Positions 49,189 through 57,385 of a stretch of 63,194 nt of DNA are shown here, in pieces. The DNA is taken from the IMG/VR virus record IMGVR_UViG_3300028194_000318, positions 1 through 63,194 of that record; one strand, 5' to 3'. A program made the position numbers and the translations under genes. This stretch comes from a virus. Within the stretch, counting starts at the first letter, position 1. Every line of letters begins with the position of its first letter. Below the pieces are notes generated by a model, which was not told where the DNA came from, made no database searches, and saw only the letters and a list, made by a program, of their open reading frames with translations.

Positions 49189-49375
49189 GAAAAAGAAAAA
49201 AAGTACCGTAAATAGTTCTGGGAATTATACAAAACCTGGAATGCGTAAAAGATTATTTAATTCAATCAAAGCAGGTGGTAAGGGTGGAGCACCAGGACAA
49301 TGGTCAGCACGTAAAGCACAAATGTTAGCTAAACGTTATAAAGCTAATGGTGGAGGTTATAAAACAAAGAAATAA
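49178..49375 (+). CDS. Small basic protein of a phage-common family
   Basis: 65 aa: Y-T-K-P-G-M-R-K-R-L-F-N-S-I-K-A, then G-K-G-G-A-P-G-Q-W-S-A-R-K-A-Q-M-L-A. I recall this T-K-P...G-x-P-G-Q-W-S-A-R-K pattern from small proteins of many phages and bacteria, function unknown. Overlaps both neighbours. Confidence 0.6.
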   Translation: MAVKKKKKSTVNSSGNYTKPGMRKRLFNSIKAGGKGGAPGQWSARKAQMLAKRYKANGGGYKTKK

Positions 49376-49542
49376 TGAAAGGAGTAAAACACTATTTAAA
49401 AAACGGAACTGAATGGAAAGGTGGTATGCACAAAATGGCCAATGGTAAATTACATACTGGTAAGAAGCATACTAAGACTAGTAAGCCTTTAGTTCATTTC
49501 AAAGACTTATCTAAAACAGCTAAACTAAAAGCAAAGAAGTAA
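49375..49542 (+). CDS. 55-aa basic protein
   Basis: ATG overlaps the previous stop (TAATG) and its stop overlaps the next ATG. M-K-G-V-K-H-Y-L-K-N-G-T-E-W-K-G-G, then His/Lys/Thr-rich. The W-K-G-G-M-H-K stretch is reminiscent of small virion proteins. Function unknown. Confidence 0.55.
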   Translation: MKGVKHYLKNGTEWKGGMHKMANGKLHTGKKHTKTSKPLVHFKDLSKTAKLKAKK

Positions 49543-49784
49543 TGGCTAAGACTAAACAGCAAAAAAGTCTTACTAGATGGACTAAACAGAAGTGGACAAC
49601 TGCATCAGGAAAGAAAAGTTCTGAGACAGGTGAAGTATATGCTCCAAAAAAGACTATTGCTAAGTTAAAGAGTACTAAAAAAGGTAAAGCTAAACTAGCT
49701 GCAGCTAATAAAAAGAAAAGAGCCGCAACAAAAAAAGGTAAACAACATGCTAAACATGGGTTACACAAAGGAAAAAAACGTTAA
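49542..49784 (+). CDS. 80-aa strongly basic protein
   Basis: S-L-T-R-W-T-K-Q-K-W-T-T-A-S-G-K-K-S then T-G-E-V-Y-A-P-K-K-T-I and a Lys/Ala/His tail. I recall the T-K-Q-K-W-x-T-x-S-G-K-x-S...T-G-E-x-Y box from a widespread small family of phages and bacteria. Over a third Lys/Arg, so probably binds nucleic acid. Confidence 0.6.
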   Translation: MAKTKQQKSLTRWTKQKWTTASGKKSSETGEVYAPKKTIAKLKSTKKGKAKLAAANKKKRAATKKGKQHAKHGLHKGKKR

Positions 49785-49799
49785 TTTAAAAATAAAAAA

Positions 49800-50132
49800 A
49801 TGAGTACAATACTACAAGACATGATGGGCATGTTAAAACAAAAAGGTACAGTTACCCCTAAAGCGGATAATTATATTACAGTAGCTAGGTATCCTAACCC
49901 ACAAGAGAGATTAAAACCTCAACCTAAGTTACAAACAGAATTAGTTACACTAAGTCAGTTAAAAAAATTTACTGATCAGAAATTAAATGCTATATCAGGA
50001 ATAGGTGTATCAGCTCATAAAGATGATGCAACAGCAGGGGCTGCTGGAGTTCAAGCTGGTAGTGTATTTCAAACAGACGGTACAGGAGCTGCACCATTAA
50101 ATGTAGCAGGTATAGTAATGATCAAACAATAG
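49800..50132 (+). CDS. Head-fibre-like virion protein with shared N-terminal tag
   Basis: 110 aa. The N-terminus M-S-T-I-L-Q-D-M-M-G-M-L-K-Q-K matches the tag of the large fibres, followed by P-K-L-Q-T-E-L-V-T-L-S-Q-L as in the 1390-aa protein. The C-terminus V-F-Q-T-D-G-T-G-A-A-P-L-N-V-A-G-I is typical of small phage head-fibre proteins. Preceded by an A-rich leader. Confidence 0.6.
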   Translation: MSTILQDMMGMLKQKGTVTPKADNYITVARYPNPQERLKPQPKLQTELVTLSQLKKFTDQKLNAISGIGVSAHKDDATAGAAGVQAGSVFQTDGTGAAPLNVAGIVMIKQ

Positions 50133-50134
50133 TA

Positions 50135-50425
50135 ATGGCAAAGAAGAAAGATAGTAGACTAGCAAGAGCAGGAGTATCTGGGTTTAACAAACCTAAGAGA
50201 ACTCCTTCTCACCCTAAAAAATCACACGTAGTTGTGGCTAAGGTGGGTGATAAAGTAAAAACCATTAGATTTGGTGAGCAAGGTGCTAGTACAGCTGGTA
50301 AACCTAAATCTGGTGAATCTGCAAAAATGAAAGCTAAAAGAAAATCTTTCAAAGCTAGACACGGTAAGAACATTAAGAAAGGTAAAATGAGTGCTGCTTA
50401 TTGGGCAGATAAAGTAAAATGGTAA
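50135..50425 (+). CDS. Conserved small basic phage protein
   Basis: 96 aa: R-L-A-R-A-G-V-S-G-F-N-K-P-K-R-T, P-K-K-S-H-V-V-V-A-K, I-R-F-G-E-Q-G, then K-A-K-R-K-S-F-K-A-R-H and A-Y-W-A-D-K-V-K-W at the end. I recall this set as a conserved family in many unrelated phages and it is usually annotated as a domain of unknown function. The fixed R-K-S-F-K-A-R-H box suggests a DNA- or capsid-binding role. Confidence 0.7.
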   Translation: MAKKKDSRLARAGVSGFNKPKRTPSHPKKSHVVVAKVGDKVKTIRFGEQGASTAGKPKSGESAKMKAKRKSFKARHGKNIKKGKMSAAYWADKVKW

Positions 50426-50431
50426 TGAGTT

Positions 50432-50698
50432 ATGAAACAGGCAGACTTAATTAAATTAGGATTTAAAAAAATAAGTCCATACAGTATACTAGATTTAGAT
50501 CTTCCTGATAATGTATTTTATTATGAAAGATCTTTTGGACAGTTAACCTTTTTGTCTGGGGATAACAATGAAGCAGAGATAGACGGATCTTGGTATGTAA
50601 CTACACCATGTCAGTCTTTAAAATTCCGTAGTTATACAGAGCTTAAAAGCGTAATAGATATATTTATACGTAATAAGGTTTCTGAAATAATTCAATAA
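50432..50698 (+). CDS. Unknown protein, 88 aa
   Basis: Mixed alpha/beta: L-I-K-L-G-F-K-K-I-S-P-Y-S then F-Y-Y-E-R-S-F-G-Q-L-T-F-L and F-R-S-Y-T-E-L-K-S-V-I-D-I-F. Last gene before the promoter-like element at 50719. No family recognised. Confidence 0.6.
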   Translation: MKQADLIKLGFKKISPYSILDLDLPDNVFYYERSFGQLTFLSGDNNEAEIDGSWYVTTPCQSLKFRSYTELKSVIDIFIRNKVSEIIQ

Positions 50699-50718
50699 AC
50701 TTTTTTTATTTAAACTAA

Positions 50719-50733
50719 TTTTGTATATCTTTG
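50719..50733 (+). promoter_or_regulatory. Promoter combining the phage element with a Bacteroidota -7 box
   Basis: TTTTGTATATCTTTG contains the phage-type TTTTGTATAT and ends with TATCTTTG (50726-50733), 27 nt before the ATG at 50760. No clear TTG -33 element upstream. It likely starts the endolysin-to-portal transcript. Confidence 0.5.
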
Positions 50734-50759
50734 CTAATATTAATTTAAAATATTAGAAG

Positions 50760-51062
50760 ATGTCAAAAAAAACCAACACAGCTCCACTCAATGAAAAGGA
50801 TCCTCAAATGAGTAAAGAGGAGATGAACAAACGTAGAGAAGAAATCACTGAATTTTACAAGGATAACATTCCTCATCTTGAGATACAAGCTGATTATGAA
50901 ATGTTATTGGCTCAAATTGAAAAGTCAAGAGCTGAGCGTATGCAAGCACAAATGTTCATGGCTCAACAATATGCTACACAAAAAGAAGGAGGAGTTGACC
51001 CAAACTCTGAAGAAGGTAAAGCTTTTCAAGAAGCAATGGCTCAAGCTGTTAATCCAGAATAG
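50760..51062 (+). CDS. Helical coiled-coil protein, 100 aa
   Basis: N-terminal Lys/Thr, then a long charged helix (E-E-M-N-K-R-R-E-E-I-T) and Met/Gln-rich helix (R-M-Q-A-Q-M-F-M-A-Q-Q). First gene after a promoter-like element, 2 nt before the endolysin. Possible assembly factor; unknown. Confidence 0.55.
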   Translation: MSKKTNTAPLNEKDPQMSKEEMNKRREEITEFYKDNIPHLEIQADYEMLLAQIEKSRAERMQAQMFMAQQYATQKEGGVDPNSEEGKAFQEAMAQAVNPE

Positions 51063-51064
51063 AT

Positions 51065-51988
51065 ATGAGGCAGCTGAAGTTAGGAGATAGAGGTTCAGAA
51101 GTAAAAACACTACAAACTAAATTGGGTATACTTGTAGATGGACACTTTGGACCAATTACAGAAAAACATGTTGAAAGATTTCAATTAACTATGGAGTTAC
51201 CTGTAACAGGTATAGTTGATAGTGACTGTTGGGTTATTTTACTTAATGTAGAGAATTTAAATCTAGATGCAACAATTGATGAAGATACAGATATTAATAA
51301 ACAATATTTTACTACATCATATGATCAAGTAATTCATAAGTATTACCTACCTAAAGGTGAGTATTTAAAAGGACCAATACAAAATGAATATATTTTTTTA
51401 CATCATACTGCTGGTAATTCTAATCCTTATAGATGTATTGATCATTGGGGTAGAGATACTAGGGGGAGAATAGCCACTGAATTTGTATTGGGTGGGGTTA
51501 ATCATAGAAATGGTAATGATGACCATGATGGTGTTATGCTACAAGCTTTCCCAAAGGGAGCACAAGGTTGGCATTTAGGTAGAACAGGATCAGGATATAT
51601 GAACCGTCATTCTGTAGGAATTGAATTATGTAACATGGGTTATTTAGATAGTGACTATAAAACATATGTCAAATCTAAATGTCAGGAAGAACAAGTAGTT
51701 GCTTTAGATGAAGCTTTTAAAGGTAAACTTTATTGGCATGCTTACAGTGAAAAACAAATCAAAGAAACAGAAAAATGGATTAGATGGGTGGGGGAAAGAG
51801 ATGAAATAGATATTAGACTAGGATTAAAACAGTTTATTAAAAAACATGGTCCAACAAAAGGTTTTGATTTTCAAGATGATGCATTCTATGGTAAAGTAAA
51901 AGGGTTATTAACACATACTAACGTTAGGAAAGGAAAAATGGACTGTTATCCTCATCCTGATTTTGTAGATATGATAATGAGTTTATAA
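51065..51988 (+). CDS. Endolysin: N-acetylmuramoyl-L-alanine amidase with peptidoglycan-binding domain
   Basis: 307 aa. N-terminal peptidoglycan-binding domain (L-G-D-R-G-S-E-V-K-T-L-Q, D-G-H-F-G-P-I-T), then an Amidase_2 domain: F-L-H113-H114-T-A-G, G-W-H170-L-G, G-I-E187-L-C-N, and H284-T-N-V-R-K-G-K-M-D293, corresponding to zinc ligands and catalytic residues. No signal peptide, so release depends on the holin at 13.8 kb. Confidence 0.88.
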   Translation: MRQLKLGDRGSEVKTLQTKLGILVDGHFGPITEKHVERFQLTMELPVTGIVDSDCWVILLNVENLNLDATIDEDTDINKQYFTTSYDQVIHKYYLPKGEYLKGPIQNEYIFLHHTAGNSNPYRCIDHWGRDTRGRIATEFVLGGVNHRNGNDDHDGVMLQAFPKGAQGWHLGRTGSGYMNRHSVGIELCNMGYLDSDYKTYVKSKCQEEQVVALDEAFKGKLYWHAYSEKQIKETEKWIRWVGERDEIDIRLGLKQFIKKHGPTKGFDFQDDAFYGKVKGLLTHTNVRKGKMDCYPHPDFVDMIMSL

Positions 51989-51989
51989 T

Positions 51990-52361
51990 ATGGCAATAGT
52001 ACAAAAAGTAGAGCTTAAATTACAGACTTCTTTAGATATTACAATGAAGTATCAAATAATAACTTATTGTTTCTTTAAAGATATATTAATAAGTAATTCT
52101 GATTTAAAATTTTTAACTGAATTAGCAAAGACTGGTAAAATTGAGTTAACTAAATTTTGTAAGAGTTTAGTAGAAAAGCAAATTTTTAAAAGTCCTCAAT
52201 CAGCAAGAAATGCTATAACTAAAGCAGAAAAAAAGGAATTATTATTTAAAGAAGGCAATAATAAAAAAACAATTATGCTTAATAAAGATATTAATGTACA
52301 GACTGAAGGCGTAGTATTATTGGATTATAAAGTACTTGGGCGTGAATCCAAAGAGTCATAA
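51990..52361 (+). CDS. Putative winged-helix protein upstream of the IHF-like gene
   Basis: 123 aa. Helical N-terminus, then I-F-K-S-P-Q-S-A-R-N-A-I-T-K-A-E-K-K-E-L-L, a helix-turn-helix-like segment, and a short beta end. One base after the endolysin stop and overlapping the IHF-like gene by 26 nt. Unassigned but probably DNA-binding. Confidence 0.6.
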   Translation: MAIVQKVELKLQTSLDITMKYQIITYCFFKDILISNSDLKFLTELAKTGKIELTKFCKSLVEKQIFKSPQSARNAITKAEKKELLFKEGNNKKTIMLNKDINVQTEGVVLLDYKVLGRESKES

Positions 52362-52698
52362 GGAATTTAGGAAAGACCTAGCTGATAAAGTAGGTGTACA
52401 TCAATCAGTAGTTGATGATTTTATTGCTTTTTACTATGCTAAAGTAAGAAGTAATTTATCTAGCTTAGTATTTCCTAGAATAAATGTAGATGGGTTAGGT
52501 ACTTTTTATTTAAGAAAAGGTAAGTTAGATAAAGCAATAAAAAAGAATAAAAGTATATTGGGTAACCTAGCTAAAAGAACATATGTAGGATTTGCTAAAA
52601 GTGAGGATATACAAACTAATATTGTTCAAATGGAAAAAGCAATGAAGCAAATGGAACTTGATATTATTAAAAAGAAAAAATTTAGAAGTGAAAAGTAA
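52336..52698 (+). CDS. IHF/HU-like DNA-bending protein
   Basis: 120 aa from TTG 52336 (GTG at 52342 is an alternative). H-K-E-F-R-K-D-L-A-D-K-V-G-V-H-Q-S-V-V-D-D-F-I matches the HU/IHF helical dimer region, and F-P-R-I-N-V-D-G-L-G-T-F-Y-L-R is the beta saddle entry. crAss-like phages encode IHF-like subunits next to packaging genes. It may bend DNA for packaging or transcription. Confidence 0.75.
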   Translation: MGVNPKSHKEFRKDLADKVGVHQSVVDDFIAFYYAKVRSNLSSLVFPRINVDGLGTFYLRKGKLDKAIKKNKSILGNLAKRTYVGFAKSEDIQTNIVQMEKAMKQMELDIIKKKKFRSEK

Positions 52699-53014
52699 AT
52701 GGTCAAAATATTTAGATGTATTTAAAAATATAGATAAAATTGCTGAAGGCATTAAAAATAATACATTTAAAAAAGAACATATTGAAGCAGTTGCTACTGA
52801 TAGATTTCAGATATGTATCAAGTGTTCTTTGTTTGATGCTAAAGGGGATGATTGTTTAGCTCCTGGTACACAACCTTGCTGTTCAGATTGTGGATGTAGT
52901 TTAGCTTTTAAAGTTAGATCATTGTCAAGTGAATGTCCAAAAGGATATTGGAGTGCATTAATGCCAGAAGAAACAGAAGAATTATTAATTAAACAAATAG
53001 AAAAAAATGACTGA
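52688..53014 (+). CDS. Small Cys-rich zinc-binding protein
   Basis: 108 aa from GTG 52688, 11 nt inside the end of the IHF-like gene. Helical N-terminus (V-F-K-N-I-D-K-I-A-E-G-I-K), then C-I-K-C, C-C-S-D-C-G-C and a further Cys, forming zinc-finger-like knuckles. Could bind DNA or terminase. Start uncertain. Confidence 0.6.
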   Translation: MKSKWSKYLDVFKNIDKIAEGIKNNTFKKEHIEAVATDRFQICIKCSLFDAKGDDCLAPGTQPCCSDCGCSLAFKVRSLSSECPKGYWSALMPEETEELLIKQIEKND

Positions 53015-53195
53015 AAAATTAACCAAAGCACAAATTGTAGGTGAACTATTAGCAGAAGAACAAATTACTGCTGAAGAAGCTATAACTTTACTAAGTGAGA
53101 AGCCAACCACTGTAGTTTATAATATAGTAGCTCCATCTAAACAAGATATACCACTATATGGAAATATGTGGACTGCTAATACAACTCTAGACTGA
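53007..53195 (+). CDS. Small protein, 62 aa, unknown
   Basis: M-T-E-K-L-T-K-A-Q-I-V-G-E-L-L-A-E-E-Q-I: a helical N-terminus and a loose C-terminus. Overlaps both neighbours by 1-8 nt. No family recognised. Confidence 0.5.
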   Translation: MTEKLTKAQIVGELLAEEQITAEEAITLLSEKPTTVVYNIVAPSKQDIPLYGNMWTANTTLD

Positions 53196-54013
53196 TGGCT
53201 ATTTCATTTAAAGAAGAAGGACACTTATATGAAAGTATAGATGATGCTAACATTACTTGGCTTAGTGTAACATCATTTATAGGTAAGTTTAAACCTAAGT
53301 TTGATAGAGATGGTCAAGCTGTTAAGTCTTCAAAGAACAAAAGATCTAAGTGGTATGGTATGACCCCTAAAGAAATTATTGCTGCTTGGGATGGTGAAAC
53401 AAATAGAGCAATTACTTTAGGTAATTTTTACCACAATCAAAGAGAAGCAGATATGTTAGACTTTAAAACCATAGAACGCCATGGTGTTGAAGTACCTATT
53501 GTTAAACCAATAGTAAATGAAACTGGTGTTAAGTTAGCACCTGTTCAGAAACTATCTGAAGGAGTGTATCCTGAGCATTTAGTATATTTAAAATCAATTG
53601 GGGTATGTGGACAAGCTGACGTAGTAGAAGTAGTAAATGGTTATATAAATATAAATGATTATAAAACTAATAAAGAAATAAAAGAAAAAGGATTTACTAA
53701 TTGGGAAGGAATCACAAACAAGATGTTTAGGCCTGTAAACCATTTAGATGACTGTAATTTGAATCATTATAACCTACAGCTCAGTATTTATGCGTATATT
53801 ATTAAAAAGCATAACCCTAAACTAAAGATTGGTAAACTTACTATACAACATGTTAAATTTAAACAAGTAGGTACTGATACAAATGGCTACCCAATTAATG
53901 AACATGTCAATGGTGAGCCAGTATTAGAAGATATAAAAATATATGAATTACCATATTTAAAGGATGAGGTTAACTCATTAGTGATGTGGTTAAAAGATAA
54001 CTTAAATAAATAA
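53195..54013 (+). CDS. PD-(D/E)XK nuclease-like protein of the packaging region
   Basis: 272 aa. S-V-T-S-F-I-G-K-F near the start, L-G-N-F-Y-H-N-Q as the H-bearing helix, G-Q-A-D-V-V then I-N-D-Y-K-T-N-K as D...D-x-K, and Y-N-L-Q-L-S-I-Y as the Q-motif. This is a RecB/Cas4-like core and the third in the window. In packaging regions such proteins may trim DNA ends. Confidence 0.72.
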   Translation: MAISFKEEGHLYESIDDANITWLSVTSFIGKFKPKFDRDGQAVKSSKNKRSKWYGMTPKEIIAAWDGETNRAITLGNFYHNQREADMLDFKTIERHGVEVPIVKPIVNETGVKLAPVQKLSEGVYPEHLVYLKSIGVCGQADVVEVVNGYININDYKTNKEIKEKGFTNWEGITNKMFRPVNHLDDCNLNHYNLQLSIYAYIIKKHNPKLKIGKLTIQHVKFKQVGTDTNGYPINEHVNGEPVLEDIKIYELPYLKDEVNSLVMWLKDNLNK

Positions 54014-54018
54014 ATACT

Positions 54019-54363
54019 ATGCCTAGAATTCCAATTTTTAAACCTGACTATAGAACCCTTACTAAATGTGAGATACTAGTTGATTATGATCCTGATACTG
54101 GATCACCAACTAAACTAACTTATAATAAACAAACACCAATATATATTGATGTTAATGAAATAGTTGGTGTATCAAGAAAGTTTGATCCATATGATAATGT
54201 TTATTTACCTGTGTGTACATTAATAATGAAAAATGCATTTAATGTAGATCAGTCAAGTTTTGGATTACATGTAGTAAACAGTTATAATTCTTTAGTTGCA
54301 ATACTAAACGCTAGAGATTGTAATGATTTATGTACTGACGGCTGTGCTAATTGTCCATCTTAA
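54019..54363 (+). CDS. Unknown protein with C-terminal Cys cluster
   Basis: 114 aa, beta-rich (D-P-D-T-G-S-P-T-K-L-T-Y), ending C-N-D-L-C-T-D-G-C-A-N-C-P-S. The four Cys in C-x3-C-x3-C-x2-C could bind a metal. Lies between the nuclease-like gene and the 172-aa gene. Confidence 0.6.
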   Translation: MPRIPIFKPDYRTLTKCEILVDYDPDTGSPTKLTYNKQTPIYIDVNEIVGVSRKFDPYDNVYLPVCTLIMKNAFNVDQSSFGLHVVNSYNSLVAILNARDCNDLCTDGCANCPS

Positions 54364-54372
54364 TAAAAGCTT

Positions 54373-54891
54373 ATGATAGTAAAATTATTTGATATACAGA
54401 ATAGTAAACTAATATTAACAGAACACTGTTATTCCCTTCCATTTTTAAAAGGTATTATGGATGAATACCCTGATACACATATGCAGATATATCAGTATTT
54501 ATTTTATATGACTTGTCCTAATCCTGATTTAAATCCTTTTTTTAATTTACCAGAACATGAAAAGGAAGATATAATAATTGAAGAGATTGGTTTAGAAGAG
54601 TCACCAGAAGATCCAAAGATTAGGTATGGAATAGACATGTGTAAAAAAATGTATGAGACACCTACTTTTAGGGCTTATGTAGGTATTAAGGCTATGTTAG
54701 ACAGACTTGCTAAGTATATGGAGGTAACACCCATAGAACATGGTAGAGATGGTAATATGAACTCTATGATTAATGCAGCTGCTAAGTTTGAAAATATCAG
54801 ACAATCATATAAAGGAGCTTTTACTGATATGAGAAATGAACAAGAAAGCTCAGTACGTGGTGGTGCAGGTCTTGCTTATGACCAAATGTAA
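54373..54891 (+). CDS. Unknown packaging-region protein
   Basis: 172 aa. Helical, acidic (E-H-E-K-E-D-I-I-I-E-E-I-G-L), with a helical C-terminus (A-A-K-F-E-N-I-R-Q-S-Y) and a Gly-rich end. By position just before GroES and TerL it might be a terminase small-subunit substitute, but no DNA-binding motif is visible. Confidence 0.6.
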   Translation: MIVKLFDIQNSKLILTEHCYSLPFLKGIMDEYPDTHMQIYQYLFYMTCPNPDLNPFFNLPEHEKEDIIIEEIGLEESPEDPKIRYGIDMCKKMYETPTFRAYVGIKAMLDRLAKYMEVTPIEHGRDGNMNSMINAAAKFENIRQSYKGAFTDMRNEQESSVRGGAGLAYDQM

Positions 54892-54924
54892 ACAAAGTTT
54901 AATTATAAAAAACCAAATAAAAAG

Positions 54925-55206
54925 ATGAGAAATCAAACAGTAGTACCAGTAGGAATGAAATTGTTAATTAAAGAAATAAAACCAGAGACTAAAACTGCAT
55001 CAGGTTTATATTTACCTGAACAATTTTCCAAGCAAACTTTTCAAGGTACAGTTGTAGGAAGAGGAGATGAAGTAACGTCAATACAAATTGGTGATACAGT
55101 GCAATATGCAGATCATGCTATGCCAACACCAATGCAACATAATGGGGAAGAACACTTATTATTGCAATTAGGAGATGTCTATGCAATTATAAGATATGAT
55201 GAGTAG
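54925..55206 (+). CDS. groES: GroES-type co-chaperonin
   Basis: 93 aa, the normal length. P-V-G-M-K-L-L-I-K for the first strand, T-A-S-G-L-Y-L-P as the mobile loop with a hydrophobic triplet, G-T-V-V-G-R-G, I-G-D-T-V-Q-Y and L-Q-L-G-D-V-Y-A-I-I. No GroEL is in the window, so it probably replaces host GroES on host GroEL, as T4 gp31 does, to fold the capsid protein encoded 6.4 kb away. Confidence 0.88.
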   Translation: MRNQTVVPVGMKLLIKEIKPETKTASGLYLPEQFSKQTFQGTVVGRGDEVTSIQIGDTVQYADHAMPTPMQHNGEEHLLLQLGDVYAIIRYDE

Positions 55207-57385
55207 AATTATTCCTATATATGATGGTAAATGGGGTACAAAAGAATTTCAAACTGATGCTGATTTTCAAGAATATCTAGAGCTTATTTTTAAAGAACCT
55301 GGTGAGTATAATTTTACCAAGATGGCTTTAAAATTTAATGAGCAAGCTAGAATATTTAATGATCAGGGTAATTATTGTAGTGCACCTTTTAGATCTAAAG
55401 ATTTTAATGCATATTGGAATGATCAAAAAAATAAATGTAGAACAGGTGTAATCTACAAAGATGGCAATAAAGAATGGTACCTAACTAGGGACTATTATAT
55501 GTGGCTTAATTTCCTTCCTATTTTTGATAAAGAAGAAAAGCGTTATGGTTTTGCAAAAGTAAGAGATGCTCAATATCACATGGCATTATATGAAATCATT
55601 GCAGAACTAAATAATCAACATGTTGCTATACTTAAAAAAAGACAGATAGCTTCATCATATTTTCATATGGGTAAAATTATAAACCAATACTGGTTTGAAG
55701 AAGGATCTATATGCAAAGTAGGAGCATCACTTAAAGATTATATAAATGATAAAGGTTCATGGAAATTTCTTGAAGAATATAAAACTTTTTTAAATGAGCA
55801 TACTGCATGGTATAGGCCAAGTAATCCAGAAAAGGTATTATTATGGCAACAACAGATTGAAGTAAAAATAAACAATAGAAAAACATCCAGAGGGCTCAAA
55901 TCTAAAATACAAGGTGCTTCTTTTGAAAAGAATGCTACTACAGGGGTAGGGGGTCCATGTACTTACTTCTTTCATGAGGAAGCAGGTATTGCAAAAAACA
56001 TGATGCAGACATATGAGTATCTGCGTCCTGCTATGTCTTCAGGTATGATGACAACTGGACAATTTATAGCAGCAGGATCTGTAGGTGATTTAGAACAGTG
56101 TAATCCTTTAAAGGATATGATACTGAATCCTGGTGCTAATGATATATATGCAGTAGAAACTAATCTAATGGATGCTGATGGTACTATTGGTATGGCAGGG
56201 TTGTTTATACCTGAACAGTGGTCTATGCCACCTTATATTGATGATTATGGTAATTCTCAAATAGAGGAAGCTATCAAAGCAATTAAGATGGAAAGAGAAA
56301 GATGGAAGAATGAATTAAATGGTGAACAATTCCAATTAAGAATATCTCAAAAGCCATTAAATATTGCAGAGGCATTTGCTTATAGAAAAGAATCAATTTT
56401 TCCACAAGGTATATTAAGTAAACAAATAAAAAAAATAGAAGAAAAAGAATATCCATATGAATTAATAAAACTAGATAGAGATGAGACAGGTGTTATTGCA
56501 TCTAGAACAAGCAAACTACCTATATCTCAATTTCCTGTTAACAAAAAACAAACTGATAAAACAGGTACTATTGTAGTTTGGGAAAGACCAGCAAAAAAGA
56601 AACCTGATTTTGGAGCATACTATGCTTCTATTGACCCTGTGTCAGAAGGTAAGACAACTACATCAGATTCATTGTGTAGTATTTTTGTTTATAAAAATGC
56701 AATAGAAGTAACAAGAACTTTATCAGGCGGTGATGTAGAACAATTTATAGAAAAAGATAAAATAGTAGCTGCTTGGTGTGGTAGATTTGATGACATTAAT
56801 AGAACACATGAAAGATTAGAATTAATAATTGAATGGTATAATGCTTGGACTATTGTTGAGAATAATATATCCTTGTTTATACAACATATGATTGCTAGAA
56901 AAAAACAAAGATACTTAGTTCCTAAACAACAAATATTGTTTCTAAAAGATCTAGGATCTAACAAAACAGTGTATCAAGAATATGGTTGGAAAAATACTGG
57001 AACTTTATTTAAGAGTCATTTAATTTCATATGCAATTGAGTTTTTAAGAGAGGTGATTGATGAGGAAACAGATACTGAAGGTAATGTAATGAGACAAACA
57101 TTAGGTATAGAAAGAATACCTGATCCAATGTTATTAAAAGAAATGCAAGCTTACCACCCTGGTTTAAACGTGGATAGAATGGTAGCATTTGGTGCATTAA
57201 TTGCATTTGTTAAAATACAACAATCTAACAGAGGATATTCCAAAAGACGTGAATCAGAGGACAATTCCTTGGTAAATTCAGAAAAAATAAGTAAATTAAA
57301 GTATAGCCCATTTAAGAATCTTGGGCGTAGTAAAAGAGATAATAATTCTAGAATAAGAAGATCTGGCTTTAAAAATTATAAATAG
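55196..57385 (+). CDS. terL: Terminase large subunit
   Basis: 729 aa. ATPase part: I-L-K-K-R-Q-I-A-S-S-Y with a non-standard Walker A (no GKT), Walker B T-Y-F-F-H-E-E-A-G, and a helicase-like G-S-V-G-D. Nuclease part: A-S-I-D-P-V-S-E-G-K, then T-I-V-E-N-N-I and a late D-R-M-V-A-F-G, the RNase H-like acidic residues. It pumps and cuts DNA at the portal. Start overlaps GroES by 11 nt; stop abuts the portal start. Confidence 0.88.
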   Translation: MMSRIIPIYDGKWGTKEFQTDADFQEYLELIFKEPGEYNFTKMALKFNEQARIFNDQGNYCSAPFRSKDFNAYWNDQKNKCRTGVIYKDGNKEWYLTRDYYMWLNFLPIFDKEEKRYGFAKVRDAQYHMALYEIIAELNNQHVAILKKRQIASSYFHMGKIINQYWFEEGSICKVGASLKDYINDKGSWKFLEEYKTFLNEHTAWYRPSNPEKVLLWQQQIEVKINNRKTSRGLKSKIQGASFEKNATTGVGGPCTYFFHEEAGIAKNMMQTYEYLRPAMSSGMMTTGQFIAAGSVGDLEQCNPLKDMILNPGANDIYAVETNLMDADGTIGMAGLFIPEQWSMPPYIDDYGNSQIEEAIKAIKMERERWKNELNGEQFQLRISQKPLNIAEAFAYRKESIFPQGILSKQIKKIEEKEYPYELIKLDRDETGVIASRTSKLPISQFPVNKKQTDKTGTIVVWERPAKKKPDFGAYYASIDPVSEGKTTTSDSLCSIFVYKNAIEVTRTLSGGDVEQFIEKDKIVAAWCGRFDDINRTHERLELIIEWYNAWTIVENNISLFIQHMIARKKQRYLVPKQQILFLKDLGSNKTVYQEYGWKNTGTLFKSHLISYAIEFLREVIDEETDTEGNVMRQTLGIERIPDPMLLKEMQAYHPGLNVDRMVAFGALIAFVKIQQSNRGYSKRRESEDNSLVNSEKISKLKYSPFKNLGRSKRDNNSRIRRSGFKNYK

